From: Lepturacanthus savala
Taxonomy: Eukaryota > Chordata > Actinopteri > Scombriformes > Trichiuridae
Direction of reading: 5' to 3'
DNA length: 64,000 nucleotides
Assembly (NCBI GenBank): GCA_030544235.1
Contig: CM060463.1
Coordinates: 11,755,690-11,819,689, forward strand
Below the pieces are notes generated by a model that saw nothing but the letters and a program-made list of their open reading frames with translations, did no database searches and was not told where the DNA came from. Numbering within the stretch: position 1 is the stretch's first letter; the number at the start of each line of letters is the position of its first letter. Made by a program: the position numbers and the translations under genes. This document shows, one piece after another, positions 13,431 to 24,300 of this stretch.

Positions 13431-13507
<77 letters not shown>
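13431..13507 (+). repeat. (GAAA)n microsatellite, 77 bp
   Basis: About nineteen perfect GAAA tetranucleotide units lie in tandem in intergenic DNA. Confidence 0.97.
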
Positions 13508-14056
13508 TGAGTAGCATATTAATATTTCACCCACTTTTTCCTAAACAATACTGAAGTGAACACTGCTTTACCAAGTAATGAAAATAATTAAACCCCTCTT
13601 CAAACAAAGCAGAGTAAATGCATGAGTCATAGAATGTGTGAGTCACAGGGCAGAGGAGGCCCACCTGCAGGGAACTGAACATCTCCTCTCCACCTCAAAA
13701 ACATGATATTGAAATTCTTGTAAAAGCAGCTCTGTACGCTCAGATGACAAGCTTATTATAACCATGAACTAAGACCGGTTTGATAATGGATCATTATCAG
13801 GTGATAGAAAAGAAATTCTAACGCTTACCTTGAATAGTGCATATGATGCACATTATGTCACTGAGGAGTTGAAATTGTAAAGATTTAAATCACCAAAGTA
13901 TTAATGTCATGCTGACATAATGAAGAGTTCCCTTCAAGCTGTTGATGCTTCAGTCTTCTGCTCTGTTCCTTGACCACAAGCAGGGGAAACGCCCCTTTCA
14001 CCAACACGACTGGCCAAAGTCAAGATAGTCCTGGATTCTACTATCTTGTTTAATGA

Positions 14057-14327
14057 TTAGGAAAAGACCATTTCTGCTACTGGTGAACACACAGTAGTTT
14101 GTTCTAGAAATTTGGTTCCCAATCCCCACATGAACCTTTTCCTTAGGCAGATTTTTAACTTATCAGTGACTGCTTTATTTTCCCTTGGCTTCACAATAAT
14201 ACTTTTATTGATTCTGCTGCACATAACTGGTGGATTGGGCAATTTTGTGAACTCTGCTGAAGAAATATTTGGCTCAGGAGCTGCCATGAGGAAAAGATAT
14301 GGCCAACTAATGAAACTCAGCATGTAA
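14057..14327. other. Unidentified segment open on both strands
   Basis: An 88-codon minus-strand frame and a 71-codon plus-strand frame overlap here. The minus frame contains EPNISSAEFTKLPNPPVMCS and RKRFMWGLGTKFLEQT. Its composition looks more protein-like than the surrounding AT-rich DNA, but I do not recognise a family. No splice structure is evident. It could be a relic of a mobile element or a chance frame. Confidence 0.25.
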
Positions 14328-15959
14328 GGTGAAGAACCCCTTTATGGCAGCCTTTCTCAGCCCTGGAGTCAAGGTAACAGGACTATTAGGTTTCCCAGGG
14401 TGTTGACCTCTCTGTTGGGAAAAGAGCAGGCTATGCAAAACTGTTGAAAGTAGTTAAAATGATTAAAAAAAAAATGCTGTATTTACAGCACATTATCCAA
14501 CCTAAGGAACTAAAAAGACTTTATTCTACACAGCATAAAATCCTCATGACATCAGCTTGCATTAATTCAGCTACTGTATCTTATGCAGGGTGACAGATTA
14601 TGAAAACCCTCTATATTCAAGTTGATTATATGTTCAGATCCTTAAAATTAAATAAGTTATATAAGTCTGGTTGCCTTCCCTCCACTCCCGTAGTAGGCAG
14701 CTAAGCCAACAGTTGACCCCTGTCATTGTGAAGTTGGGAAATGTTCTAAAAAGGTGCCAGCTCAAGATAAACAAGTTAAGTCAACAAGTTGTCAACAAGT
14801 TTTTTTCCATTGATTCATCACAGAGAACACTTTCTTTCACTATGTTACACAGCAGCTGTGTTAAATATCGACTTTCCCACTGGGTCAGTGACTCGGTGTC
14901 ACCTAAATAATACTTGTACTGTTGTTAACAGGCAGGCTATTCATTGTTGTATTAAAAGTACAATATTACATGTTATCTGAATGGCTAACTCAATTCACTG
15001 AGATTGATTATGAACCAAGACTGGTGCCACTGCTAAAGGAGGATACTTTCTCATTAGTGAATTATTAATTATTTTAATTAAAATTAAATGTCACAAAAAT
15101 CATTATTTCCACTTGGCCTTTGTTGAAATAGAGCGATCATATTGTATGTAAAAAATGTTTTTCATTGCTGTAATCTGGGCCAATGACCCCATATATACCT
15201 TAACTTAACTAAACATAAAGCTTGTCTTAAATGTAGTAATTATACTTTGCATACATTGCAATGTCGTTGCGCTCTCATTTTTAAAATAGAGTACAGAAAG
15301 GGATATCTAAATAGTTGACAATGGCACAGAGAATGGCCTTATCGCTCGTAGGAGGTACGGCTGAAATGGGAAGGATTTTCTTATTGCTGAACTAGAACAT
15401 CAAACAAAATGTTAAATATTACTCAGGACTAGATTATTGTGCATAAGACACTTACCTCTTTTCTTGCAGGTTGCTCCAAGAAACCTTGTCCGTTAACACA
15501 AAGGACTGCGTGCTGATGGCAGATGTGTATTTTCTGCTTTTATGATTCACCTACAGAATCTTTCTAGTGTGAAGTTAGTTAGCCATTAGGCTGAACAATG
15601 TTTGACCAACTAACCTATAGTCCAGGACGGGAGGAATGAATCTTCTGTATTCCCTGGTAAACTGTGCATAAAACACTATGAGAGAAAAAAGACCCCGCTA
15701 ATATATATATATTTTTTATGTTTTTGTTAGATATTTCATCCACCTCTGTATTCCCGGGAGCAGCAGGAGTGGAAAGACACTGGTCTTGAGAATATACTCC
15801 TTTTGACCGTTCCTACTGTGACTGTTTGGTGTTAAATGTCATTTATGTTGGCAGCTTTCCTTAGATTTAATTTAGAACATAAATTAATGTTCGTATACTT
15901 TTGATTTCCTTTGTCCTTAAAGTCTCCTGCTTTCCTAACGAGACTCCTGAGTCAGCTAT

Positions 15960-16325
15960 CTAAAGAAGGTGCTGACATAGGTTCACCAGGGGCCTGTCCA
16001 TCAGGGTGTGGAAAGAACTTTGGAGCTACTTCAGCAGCCAGGTACACTATGTCCTCTGAGAGATGCAGACCTGTGAGAGGTGCCTAGTTGCCAAGCAGAC
16101 CCTTATCCAGAAAGAACACAGCTGATGGTCAGGGTGGGCAGTGCCCCCTAGTGCCCACCTTTGAACACAGGTCTGTTGCCAAGGATACCAACCCAGCAAC
16201 TCATAGTTTCATGGGGCATCAGCTTACTTCTCAGTCTAATGAGATTGTTTCCATTGAACATGTACAAAGTACACACATCCCCATCTGTGACCATTGAGCC
16301 TCCACCGTGGCTCAGGTTTTGGTGG
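15960..16325 (+). mobile_element. Ty3/gypsy-type LTR retrotransposon integrase relic
   Basis: From 15999 the frame reads HQGVERTLELLQQ, typical of the N-terminal integrase zinc-binding domain of gypsy elements. After a frameshift it continues as CERCLVAKQTLIQ, the CxxC half of the HHCC finger, and then FMGHQLTSQSNEIVSIEHV, resembling the start of the integrase core. Frameshifts and stops show that it is inactive. No LTRs were seen. A TTAA-flanked short transposon follows directly. Confidence 0.7.
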
Positions 16326-16337
16326 CTGAGTGGTTCC

Positions 16338-17002
16338 TTAAAGGTCCCATATCATGCACTTTTCTGGCTTTTTTATTTTGTATACCCCTAACATTATATA
16401 TGTTTAATTTTATTTCAATGCAATTTCATGCAGGATGCATTTCTGCACTTTCGATCCCCAGAGAAAGTTACGGCCCTGGTTTACAGCGCTGATTAGGCAG
16501 CATCTGCTACCAAACTTGGGGAGGGAGAAAAGAGAATGCAGAGCATGACAAGCTTCTTCTACAGCGATCTAAAACAAATGAGCCTTTTACGCCACATACA
16601 GTGTCATAGAATTACAGTGCAATGAAAAGAGAAAGACTTACTGGCAGTGACCCACAAGTGGTTCACTTCAGAGGAGAATAGTACCTGCATGAGGGGACCT
16701 ACAAAAAACCTATGACTATGGTAATACAAATGATAAGCAGTTGCACAAACAACATAGCCAAAGCTACATACATGTGGGGATACAGGAAGCGAGGTGACTA
16801 GGAAACAGGGGGGTGAGATGACTGCCTTTCAATATGGCATCACACTATCAGAGATGGTCTGAGCAGCCAAAGAGCAAATAGAGGCTGGCATGCATTAAGC
16901 CATTCATTCAGTCATGTCATTCTGCTATAAATTGGACAGTGTTTATATAACCCATAGACCTTATCTGGATAGCTGACTGTTTGCCCGATATGGGACCTTT
17001 AA
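16338..17002. mobile_element. 665-bp non-autonomous DNA transposon with TTAA ends (piggyBac-like MITE)
   Basis: The element begins TTAAAGGTCCCATATC and ends GATATGGGACCTTTAA, a perfect 16-bp terminal inverted repeat whose outermost four bases are TTAA. TTAA target duplication is the hallmark of piggyBac elements. No transposase frame lies inside. The AAAGGTCCCATAT end is a repeat I recall from fish genomes. Because TTAA is its own inverse complement, it could instead belong to the inverted repeat. Confidence 0.75.
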
Positions 17003-17296
17003 GTTTAGTGTCACTGCCTGTATACACAGACCAGGCTGAAACATTCAGAGCTCTCTAATCCACAACATCTATATGTTTTGTTTTCCAAACAATATATCAA
17101 TCATTGATTTTACCACATTTTTTGGACCATTTGTAAATAGCAGTATGTTCTTGTATAGAAATATCTAAGACCACTGGAGTAAAATATATTACCTACACAT
17201 CCTACAGCCTGAGAGAATGCCTTCTAATCAACATGTCAAAACTGGAACAATTCAATCATCAGTTTTCTGTGCTTTTTATCACTGCGATACAACCAC

Positions 17297-17660
17297 TTTG
17301 GGGTGACACAGTGGAGCAGGGGTTAGCGCTGTTGCCTCACAGCAAGAAGGTCGCAGGTTCAAGACCTCCTTGGTCCTGGGTCTGGGACCTTTCTGTTTGC
17401 ATGTTCTCCCCATGTCTGTGTGGGTTTTCACTGGGTACTCTGGCTTCCTCCCACAGTCCAAAAACATGCTGAGGTTGATTGGTGAATCTAAATTGCCTGT
17501 GCGTGTGTGAGTGAATGGTGTGTGTGCCCCACGATTGGCTGGCAACCATCTGGGGTGTATCCCTGCCTCTCGCAGGCTGGGACGTGCTGGGATAGGCTCC
17601 AGCAGACCCCTGCGACCCTAATGAGGAATAAGCAGGTATAGAAAATGACTTACTGACAAC
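17297..17660 (+). repeat. tRNA-headed SINE-like repeat, most complete copy
   Basis: The 5' head carries a Pol III A-box-like block (gtgacacagtgg) and a B box GGTTCAAGACC at 17356-17366, about 54 bp apart, as in a tRNA-derived promoter. The body (tttgcatgttctccccatgt, cttcctcccacagtcc, 'tgggataggctccagcagac') matches the truncated copies at 4240-4370 and 8785-9030. It ends in 'gaataagcaggtatagaaaatga'. This family is very common in fish. Confidence 0.75.
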
Positions 17661-17887
17661 CACTTTGACATTTAAAAGGTAAAAGAAATTAAATTTGATC
17701 ATCATATAAAAAATGTTTCTTCTTTGCAGATACCAGAAGTCTATTAAGAGGAGAAATGTCAATATAACTGTAGAATTTTTTATGAGATTGCTAAAGATGG
17801 CACTTTCGAATTTCCAGCATACAGACTTCATAGATAGTGCCTAAAGTAAATTATATTAATCTTATATTACATTGATTGTGTCACAGG

Positions 17888-17911
17888 GTGTGTGTGTGTG
17901 TGTGTGTGTGT
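17888..17911 (+). repeat. Short (GT)n run
   Basis: About twelve GT units lie in intergenic DNA upstream (in the plus direction) of the WDR1 3' end. Confidence 0.9.
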
Positions 17912-20572
17912 ATGAATGCATGCAAATTAGTTTCCTGTCTCCCCTTCACTCTTGCAGCGTTGGAGGGAAGAGCAGCGGGAGATAGGAGGCCACCAGAGAT
18001 CCTCCTTCCAGTTAAGTACTTCTCTGTAACTACATGAATCCAATGGTAGTTCTTTCTTCTTTTTTATGCTGTGGACATTTGGTGCATTTTGCAAAAACAC
18101 ACCAATTGTAGCAAAAAGAAATACTGGAAAGGGCAACTGCAGGAAATTACTTCTTTGATCAGTTTCATGTCTGTCATTGACGTCAATAGATGTCTTTGGT
18201 ATGCTTTTGCTGATTATAGCTTTTATTTCTGTGTCCATCACTGGTGTGCACTGGTGTTTATGCTATGCACAGCTATGGTTTGTTTGCCCATCCTCATCAA
18301 AATGTATAAGTGTGAGCCAGGGGTTTCCTCATCAAGGCCAGACCCGACTCAACAACAAACAAAGAAGCTGTTTAAATCGTTAGCCATCTCTCCCCAGTTA
18401 TCCTCCCTCTTATTGTTTACAATAAAGTGGTAAGGGTAGTCTAGCCATGTACCTCTGCCTCAAATTCACCGCAGTATCAATCTGAGATTAACTGCTCAGA
18501 AAAGAGGAATAAGAAGAGTCAGAGTACGTAAAGCAACAAGAACAGGAGGACACATTTTAACAAATAAAAGTATGATGATGCAGCTAATGATGAAATCACT
18601 TTAAATGGAGCTGGTTAGGGGAGTTATGGTTAGTTTTTGTTGAAAGTTCAAATATGATGTCACTTTCAGTGTGTGGTTTACTGTCCTTGGCCACTCACAC
18701 CCCCATAAGTTGCATTTTGTGTTTTAATTCTGCTAGGTCATGTGATTAATGGCTGCATGCCAATCATGTACATACTATTGATGAATTGCTCAGTGCAATG
18801 TTGTTTTTGTTGATTCAGTGAGTCAATAGTTAAGTTGCCACACAAAAAAACAAATGAACCTGTGCTGGAGAGAATGTCCTGTACATTCCCTGAACTCTTC
18901 TAATTTTGAATATGGTGCTTTGTAGATACAAAACACTTATTCTGGCACCCATAGATGTTATACCCTACCAAAAAAGAACAAAAAAATACATTAAAAGCAT
19001 CTTTTGTTCATATTCTGTGTTCCAAACAATGTATGCAAATGAAAATGTGTTGTGTGTGATAAAACACCATCTCAAAGAACAAACAAACTTGGTGACCATA
19101 TCAGCATTAAATGCCCTGACAATCACCATTGTGCTTTATTGATGCCCATTCATGCGTTTGCCCGTTTGCAATTATAGCAGCCTAATGGCCCACTTTGGTG
19201 CATACTTTGCATCCATATGAATGATCTTGTAGTCTCACTGGCTGCATTACCCCTCCAACCTTGGCAGATTGTTGGATGGTGCTGAAAAGAAAAAAATAGT
19301 TTAAATAGTTTACTCAGTTGCACAAACAGTACAGGCTGTGCAAGGCAGTTGACAGGCACCCAAGTCCTAATCTGCAGAAATGAATGTGACTGGAATGCTT
19401 TGGTTGCATGTTTCTTTTATCACACAATCTTAGGCCATCATTCGTTTTTTCAGACCTCTGTAATTTGATCATTCTATTACCTATCTTAAATTATATTCCA
19501 TTGGATTTGACAAATAAGTACAGATCATAGCTGCAAACACACTGGCTATGTTTAAAGATGAGAAGCTTAAAGGCTTGACTTCCACTCTGCACAATTGGAG
19601 CAAATTACCCCCTATGTTTCAGTCAATGGGAAAACTCCAAGAAGCTAATGATAAGGTCTGCACTACGAGGTCAAACAAAACCCCCGATGACTTTAAATGT
19701 CTTTGGCTCCCTCAACACACTGCAATTTGATATAGTGATATAAAAATAGATATTTTTATACAGGTTTCTGATACCTGGTCAAACTGAAGCACAACCACTT
19801 TTAAACATACAGCCATTATACAGCCTATACTATCATTATACTATATTCTATAACATCAATAGGTTTTTGGCTTTTTATGGAGGTAAAATGTCACAATTGC
19901 TTAGTGAATTTCATTCTGATTGGCTAACAGAATAAGATAATGTAGAGATAATGTAATTATGTGTTAATCCTTATTAGTTTTCTCCCTAATCCTAAACATT
20001 GAGAATGTTGCTCAGTTGTGACTGAGGTGTACATGAACTTAAAACAACCTGCTTCTCTCCCATAATACAAAGTCATCTTAGCCTTTTCTTTTAAACTTTA
20101 ACTGGAGCAAGAGCTTAAATGTTTCCCCTTTTTTCAACAGCAATGATTTTTCAAAGCCGTTAATCTTCAGTTGTATCCCAGACACAGCAATATTTCAAAG
20201 ATTACTCTTTCAAAGACCACTTTTTGCCCCAATCATTTTCCTTTATTAGACAGTTTATAATGAAGCCTAACAGAAAGGAAAACTTTTTTGTAACAAGGGG
20301 AGGAGTCATCCAGGTAAACCAATTACACGATGTAAACGTATTATTTGCAGGGAATCTTGAAAACAATACTTCATTGGAAAGGCTTTCGCACCTGTTCCTC
20401 TCAGTCTTGTCTCAACTGGTAACACCTACAGCTTATTACAATATTTTGTAATTAGCGTTCAACTGAATGCTGTGAAATTATTTTAAAGATTGCAACTGAA
20501 CAATTTCCACATGAGTGGTTGACAAGAATAAAGAGTGCAAATCAGCATGAACGGGAAAATGAATAAAAAGTG

Positions 20573-20578
20573 TTTATT
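20573..20578 (-). terminator. wdr1: Candidate WDR1 polyadenylation signal (distal)
   Basis: AATAAA on the minus strand. Other copies lie at 20736-20741 and 21015-21020, so the 3' UTR could be about 330, 610 or 770 nt. Which one is used cannot be told from sequence alone. A 30-base A run (T in the transcript) at 20661-20690 lies between the two distal candidates. Confidence 0.5.
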
Positions 20579-20660
20579 ATTATTAATGAGTCACTTCCAC
20601 TTTGGAAGCTGATGCATGTAGACATTAACAAAAGTGAGACAAGCTTAGTGGGCCCCAACG

Positions 20661-20690
<30 letters not shown>
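20661..20690 (+). repeat. A30 homopolymer
   Basis: Thirty consecutive A residues, probably the relic tail of a retro-inserted sequence or simple slippage. If WDR1 transcripts reach the distal poly(A) signal, this becomes a U30 tract in the 3' UTR. Confidence 0.95.
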
Positions 20691-20691
<1 letters not shown>

Positions 20692-21347
20692 AGCAATACA
20701 GGACCTTCAACTGAATTGACAGCATGTTGATTGTGTTTATTTTAATTCCTATCATTTCGCCCCCAGTTCAACAAGAAGTGCTGAGTCACAAAAAGTAGAC
20801 CTAAAAAGCAAAAAAAAAAAAAAACACCCACCCTCTTAAAACCTTAAATAAAAAGTGACAGGCAACTGCAGCTCGGACCAGTTAATTCTCATTATAGGAA
20901 TGTAACCAAAAGATTTCATTTCTTTTAAACACAATTTTGTTGAGTTAAAAAAACAACACACTTTTGGCTCATCCGTTAGGTTAGAATGCACAGAGCCCAA
21001 CCACAGACAAGGATTTTATTTTAAAGGCTATTACCTATGGAATGTTGTATGGGTCCATAACGCTCCGAGAGATGTAAAAGCACTCATGGTTACATTGTAT
21101 ACGTCAACATTTTGTCTCTGTGTAGGTTGAGGTTATTTGCATCAAAGAGACGAATCTTGGATATTTTTTTTATGGGAGCTTTTCGCAGCCATGATCATTT
21201 ACAATTCAGATGTTTACAGACAAGATAGAACACCATTTAGATAGTGAAAATACAGTAAAAAAAAAAAAAGAAGAAAGGAAAGAAAGAAAGATCAAAGTCT
21301 ACAGTAGTCCTTGTCCCTGGAGATGTGGATGTTCGTCTGCGTGCAGC

Positions 21348-24300
21348 TCAGTCTGTAATAGTCCACTGCTTGACGCTGGCATCGTGGGAGGTGGTGACTA
21401 GAGTGTGCTCATCTATCCAGGCCAGACCGCTGACATGGTGCAACCTGTGGGTGTCTGCAGAGATCAAAGTATGAAATGATGTTACAAAGACTTAACACCG
21501 AGTGGTCCTGAAATCACATTTTTTTCCATCATGAAATCCTACATAAACAACTCTGTTCATTTGTATTTTTACCATTTCAGTAGTGAATTTTAAAGACACA
21601 GCTGTCACAATTCAGCTCACAATATCTCATCACCTTTATAGATTTATTGTACATTAGGAAAACCCAGTCAAGTGAATGTACATGTGCACCTAGTGTATGT
21701 ATGGCCTACCTGGGAGCTTAACCCTCTTGTCTGCATCACCGACTGTCCAGACAAACACCATCATGTCCATCCCACCAGTTGCAAAGCGCTCGTTATCGGG
21801 TGACCAGGCCAAGGTCACTGGTTTTGCATGGTGTCCATAAAACTCGTTTTTGACCTGGAAAAATAAAAGTGTGACATAAAAAAGGAGCAATGACTCTTAT
21901 ATTCCATTCTACAGTAAAGGCACGGGATATAAAATAACCAATAAAAAGGATGAATAGGAGAGACAAGTTCTTACCGAGTAGCCATCTGCCACATTAAAGG
22001 CTGTGGCAACTTTCATGACGTCTAGGACAGCCAGATAGGCTCCATCATTAGAGTAAGCCATGTCTGTGATCGCCCCTTTAACCTCCATGGTTTTACCCTC
22101 ATCCTTCAGAGTGTTACCCTGAATTGAGTACAGACGGATTATCCCATCCTATCGCAGACAAAAAAAGGAGAGGAAAGAATTAATCTCAAACCTACTGACG
22201 CCGGGGTCTTCCGAGTGTTCAGCCCTGGGACTTGTCTGATTACTTAAAATAGATCATTATTACACATCAAGCCGTGCTGATGATACTCTACATTTGAACT
22301 CAAAAGCCGTTTTTGAGCTCAAAGATAAAAAAAGAAATCTAGGTTCTGCAGGATAATCTCTGCTCTTAGATGTCAACACTTACTGCTCCCCCCACTACAG
22401 CAGTGGTGCCCCCGGGGTGGATGGCTCCAACCTCTGGTTCATAGCCCAGATTATCCAATGTGAAGACTTTCTTCTTATCCTTCAGCAAGACAATCTGAGG
22501 AAAAGCAAAAAGATGTGAAATTATCATCAAAAGAACAAAACATTTGCCAGTGAAAACGTTACGAACGTTAAAATATGTTCAAAGGGGAGATCTCACCCAG
22601 AGATAACATGAGCAAAGATTACCTGCCCAATGCACACAGCCAGCGACAGCCCTCCTGCTGCAACTGACACACTTTTAGGCTGGAAATCCATCTTCACCAC
22701 ATCAGACGCACTGAAAACCAACAATTTGGATTATTGACGTGCTAAAAATAACATGCGGTGCTGGACAAATATGATTTCTAAAGCCAATATTCAGTTTGAA
22801 GAAAATAAAACATTTCAAGTACAAGTTTCTCCGATTTATCTTGCATGTAATGACTGTATGGGATATTGGGTAGGAGGCCCCTGCTAGCAACAGCTTCGTG
22901 CCACTTGTAAAAGAAGTCTACAGTTAAGGATATAATTATTTATACAAGGAGGCTTAAACCCACTCTGCAAACGTGCCATGAACACTTCTGCACAGATCTT
23001 TAATAGCAAAATAAAGAAATACTTCTACAGATTTTGTACATGTCAGTACATTAAGTGTACATCCACACATTAACTGTCTAACCAGACTAAATACAGATCA
23101 TTGTAATCAAATTGCCCTGTAGCTATATTTACAGCAACATAAAGATGCCTACCTGTACTCCTTCTTGCCGATGTTGATGTAGCGCAGAGTATCGTCCATG
23201 CTGCACGTCACCAGCTCGCCAGCTTCGTTGGTCACCATTTTGCTCACCTGGTTGCTGTGGCCCTTCCCCGAGAAGGCATCATTCTCTCCAGTTTCCGCAT
23301 CCCAGTAATGTGAGGCAAAGGTTAAGGAAAAAGAAAAACATTGTATACATAGATTCTTAATACAGTAAAGATCATAGTGAAGCAGCAATTATATCCACCA
23401 ACTCACAAGAGGTGATAATAAGTTATCTGAACTACCTGTACACTTTAAGGCATTAAAAAAAAAAATCCAAATGCAGAGATTAGGGCTCCAAAAACTGATC
23501 ATCTCTCTATGATCAAACAATGCTCCAATTCCAGGTTATTAACAAGTACTATAGACTATACCATTAAGGCCTCACATGGTAAATACAAGAAAAAAATCAT
23601 TTAAAAAAGTTAATTACTCTACTAACCCAATAATACCAATGTTCACCAATTTATTTATATTTGGGAAAATGATTGGATTCAGCTCTCCCCCTGCTTCCCC
23701 GAGATAAACTACCCATTTCATTTTCAATACTATTCTGTCCTTATTTCAACCTTTCAGAGAGCTACTGTGGCAGTCTGTTGTTAGAAGATGGTTCAGTTAC
23801 CCTTGAAAAAGCCAAATTCAGAGCCAGATCAATGGAGCCATTTAAGAACCGTTTTCAAAACTGTGCTTCCTTTCTGAATCCTCTCTGAATGTACTTTTTC
23901 AGAGAACTGTGTTGGTCTTCAAGCTGTTCCATATCACAGAGAGTGCATGGATTTGTGTGTGAAAAGCCTGACATCTAGCTGCCAACGATGATAACACCCC
24001 CCCCAGCTCTTAGACCACTGTGTTCAATTGTGTTGACCCCATTCTGCTACAACAACCTAGTATCACAATGCAATCTGATACACTTGTATGTAGAGATACG
24101 TTGTATAAAGAAAAGACAAATTTCTTGTTGAGCAAAACAAAACAAAAGACAATATAATTGACATCCAGTACAAAGGACACTTTGTTGACTTGTGGGTTAT
24201 ACAGAGTGACCTTTGTAGTCACCACTTCAGCAGTGAAAGGATATTGATGTGTCCATCGTGACTCCCCGAGTAGATGTAGGTTCGCCCATCATTTTTGTGA

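Larger units (their letters stand above)
10305..20570. other. Intergenic region between SLC2A9-like gene and WDR1
   Basis: I see no convincing host coding exon here. The region probably contains the promoter and any 5' untranslated exons of the SLC2A9-like gene, but I cannot place them. A possible splice acceptor for a 5' UTR exon (cttctcatttaag, minus strand) lies just upstream of the start codon near 10316. The remainder holds decayed retroelement and DNA-transposon fragments, listed separately, in AT-rich DNA. Confidence 0.6.
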
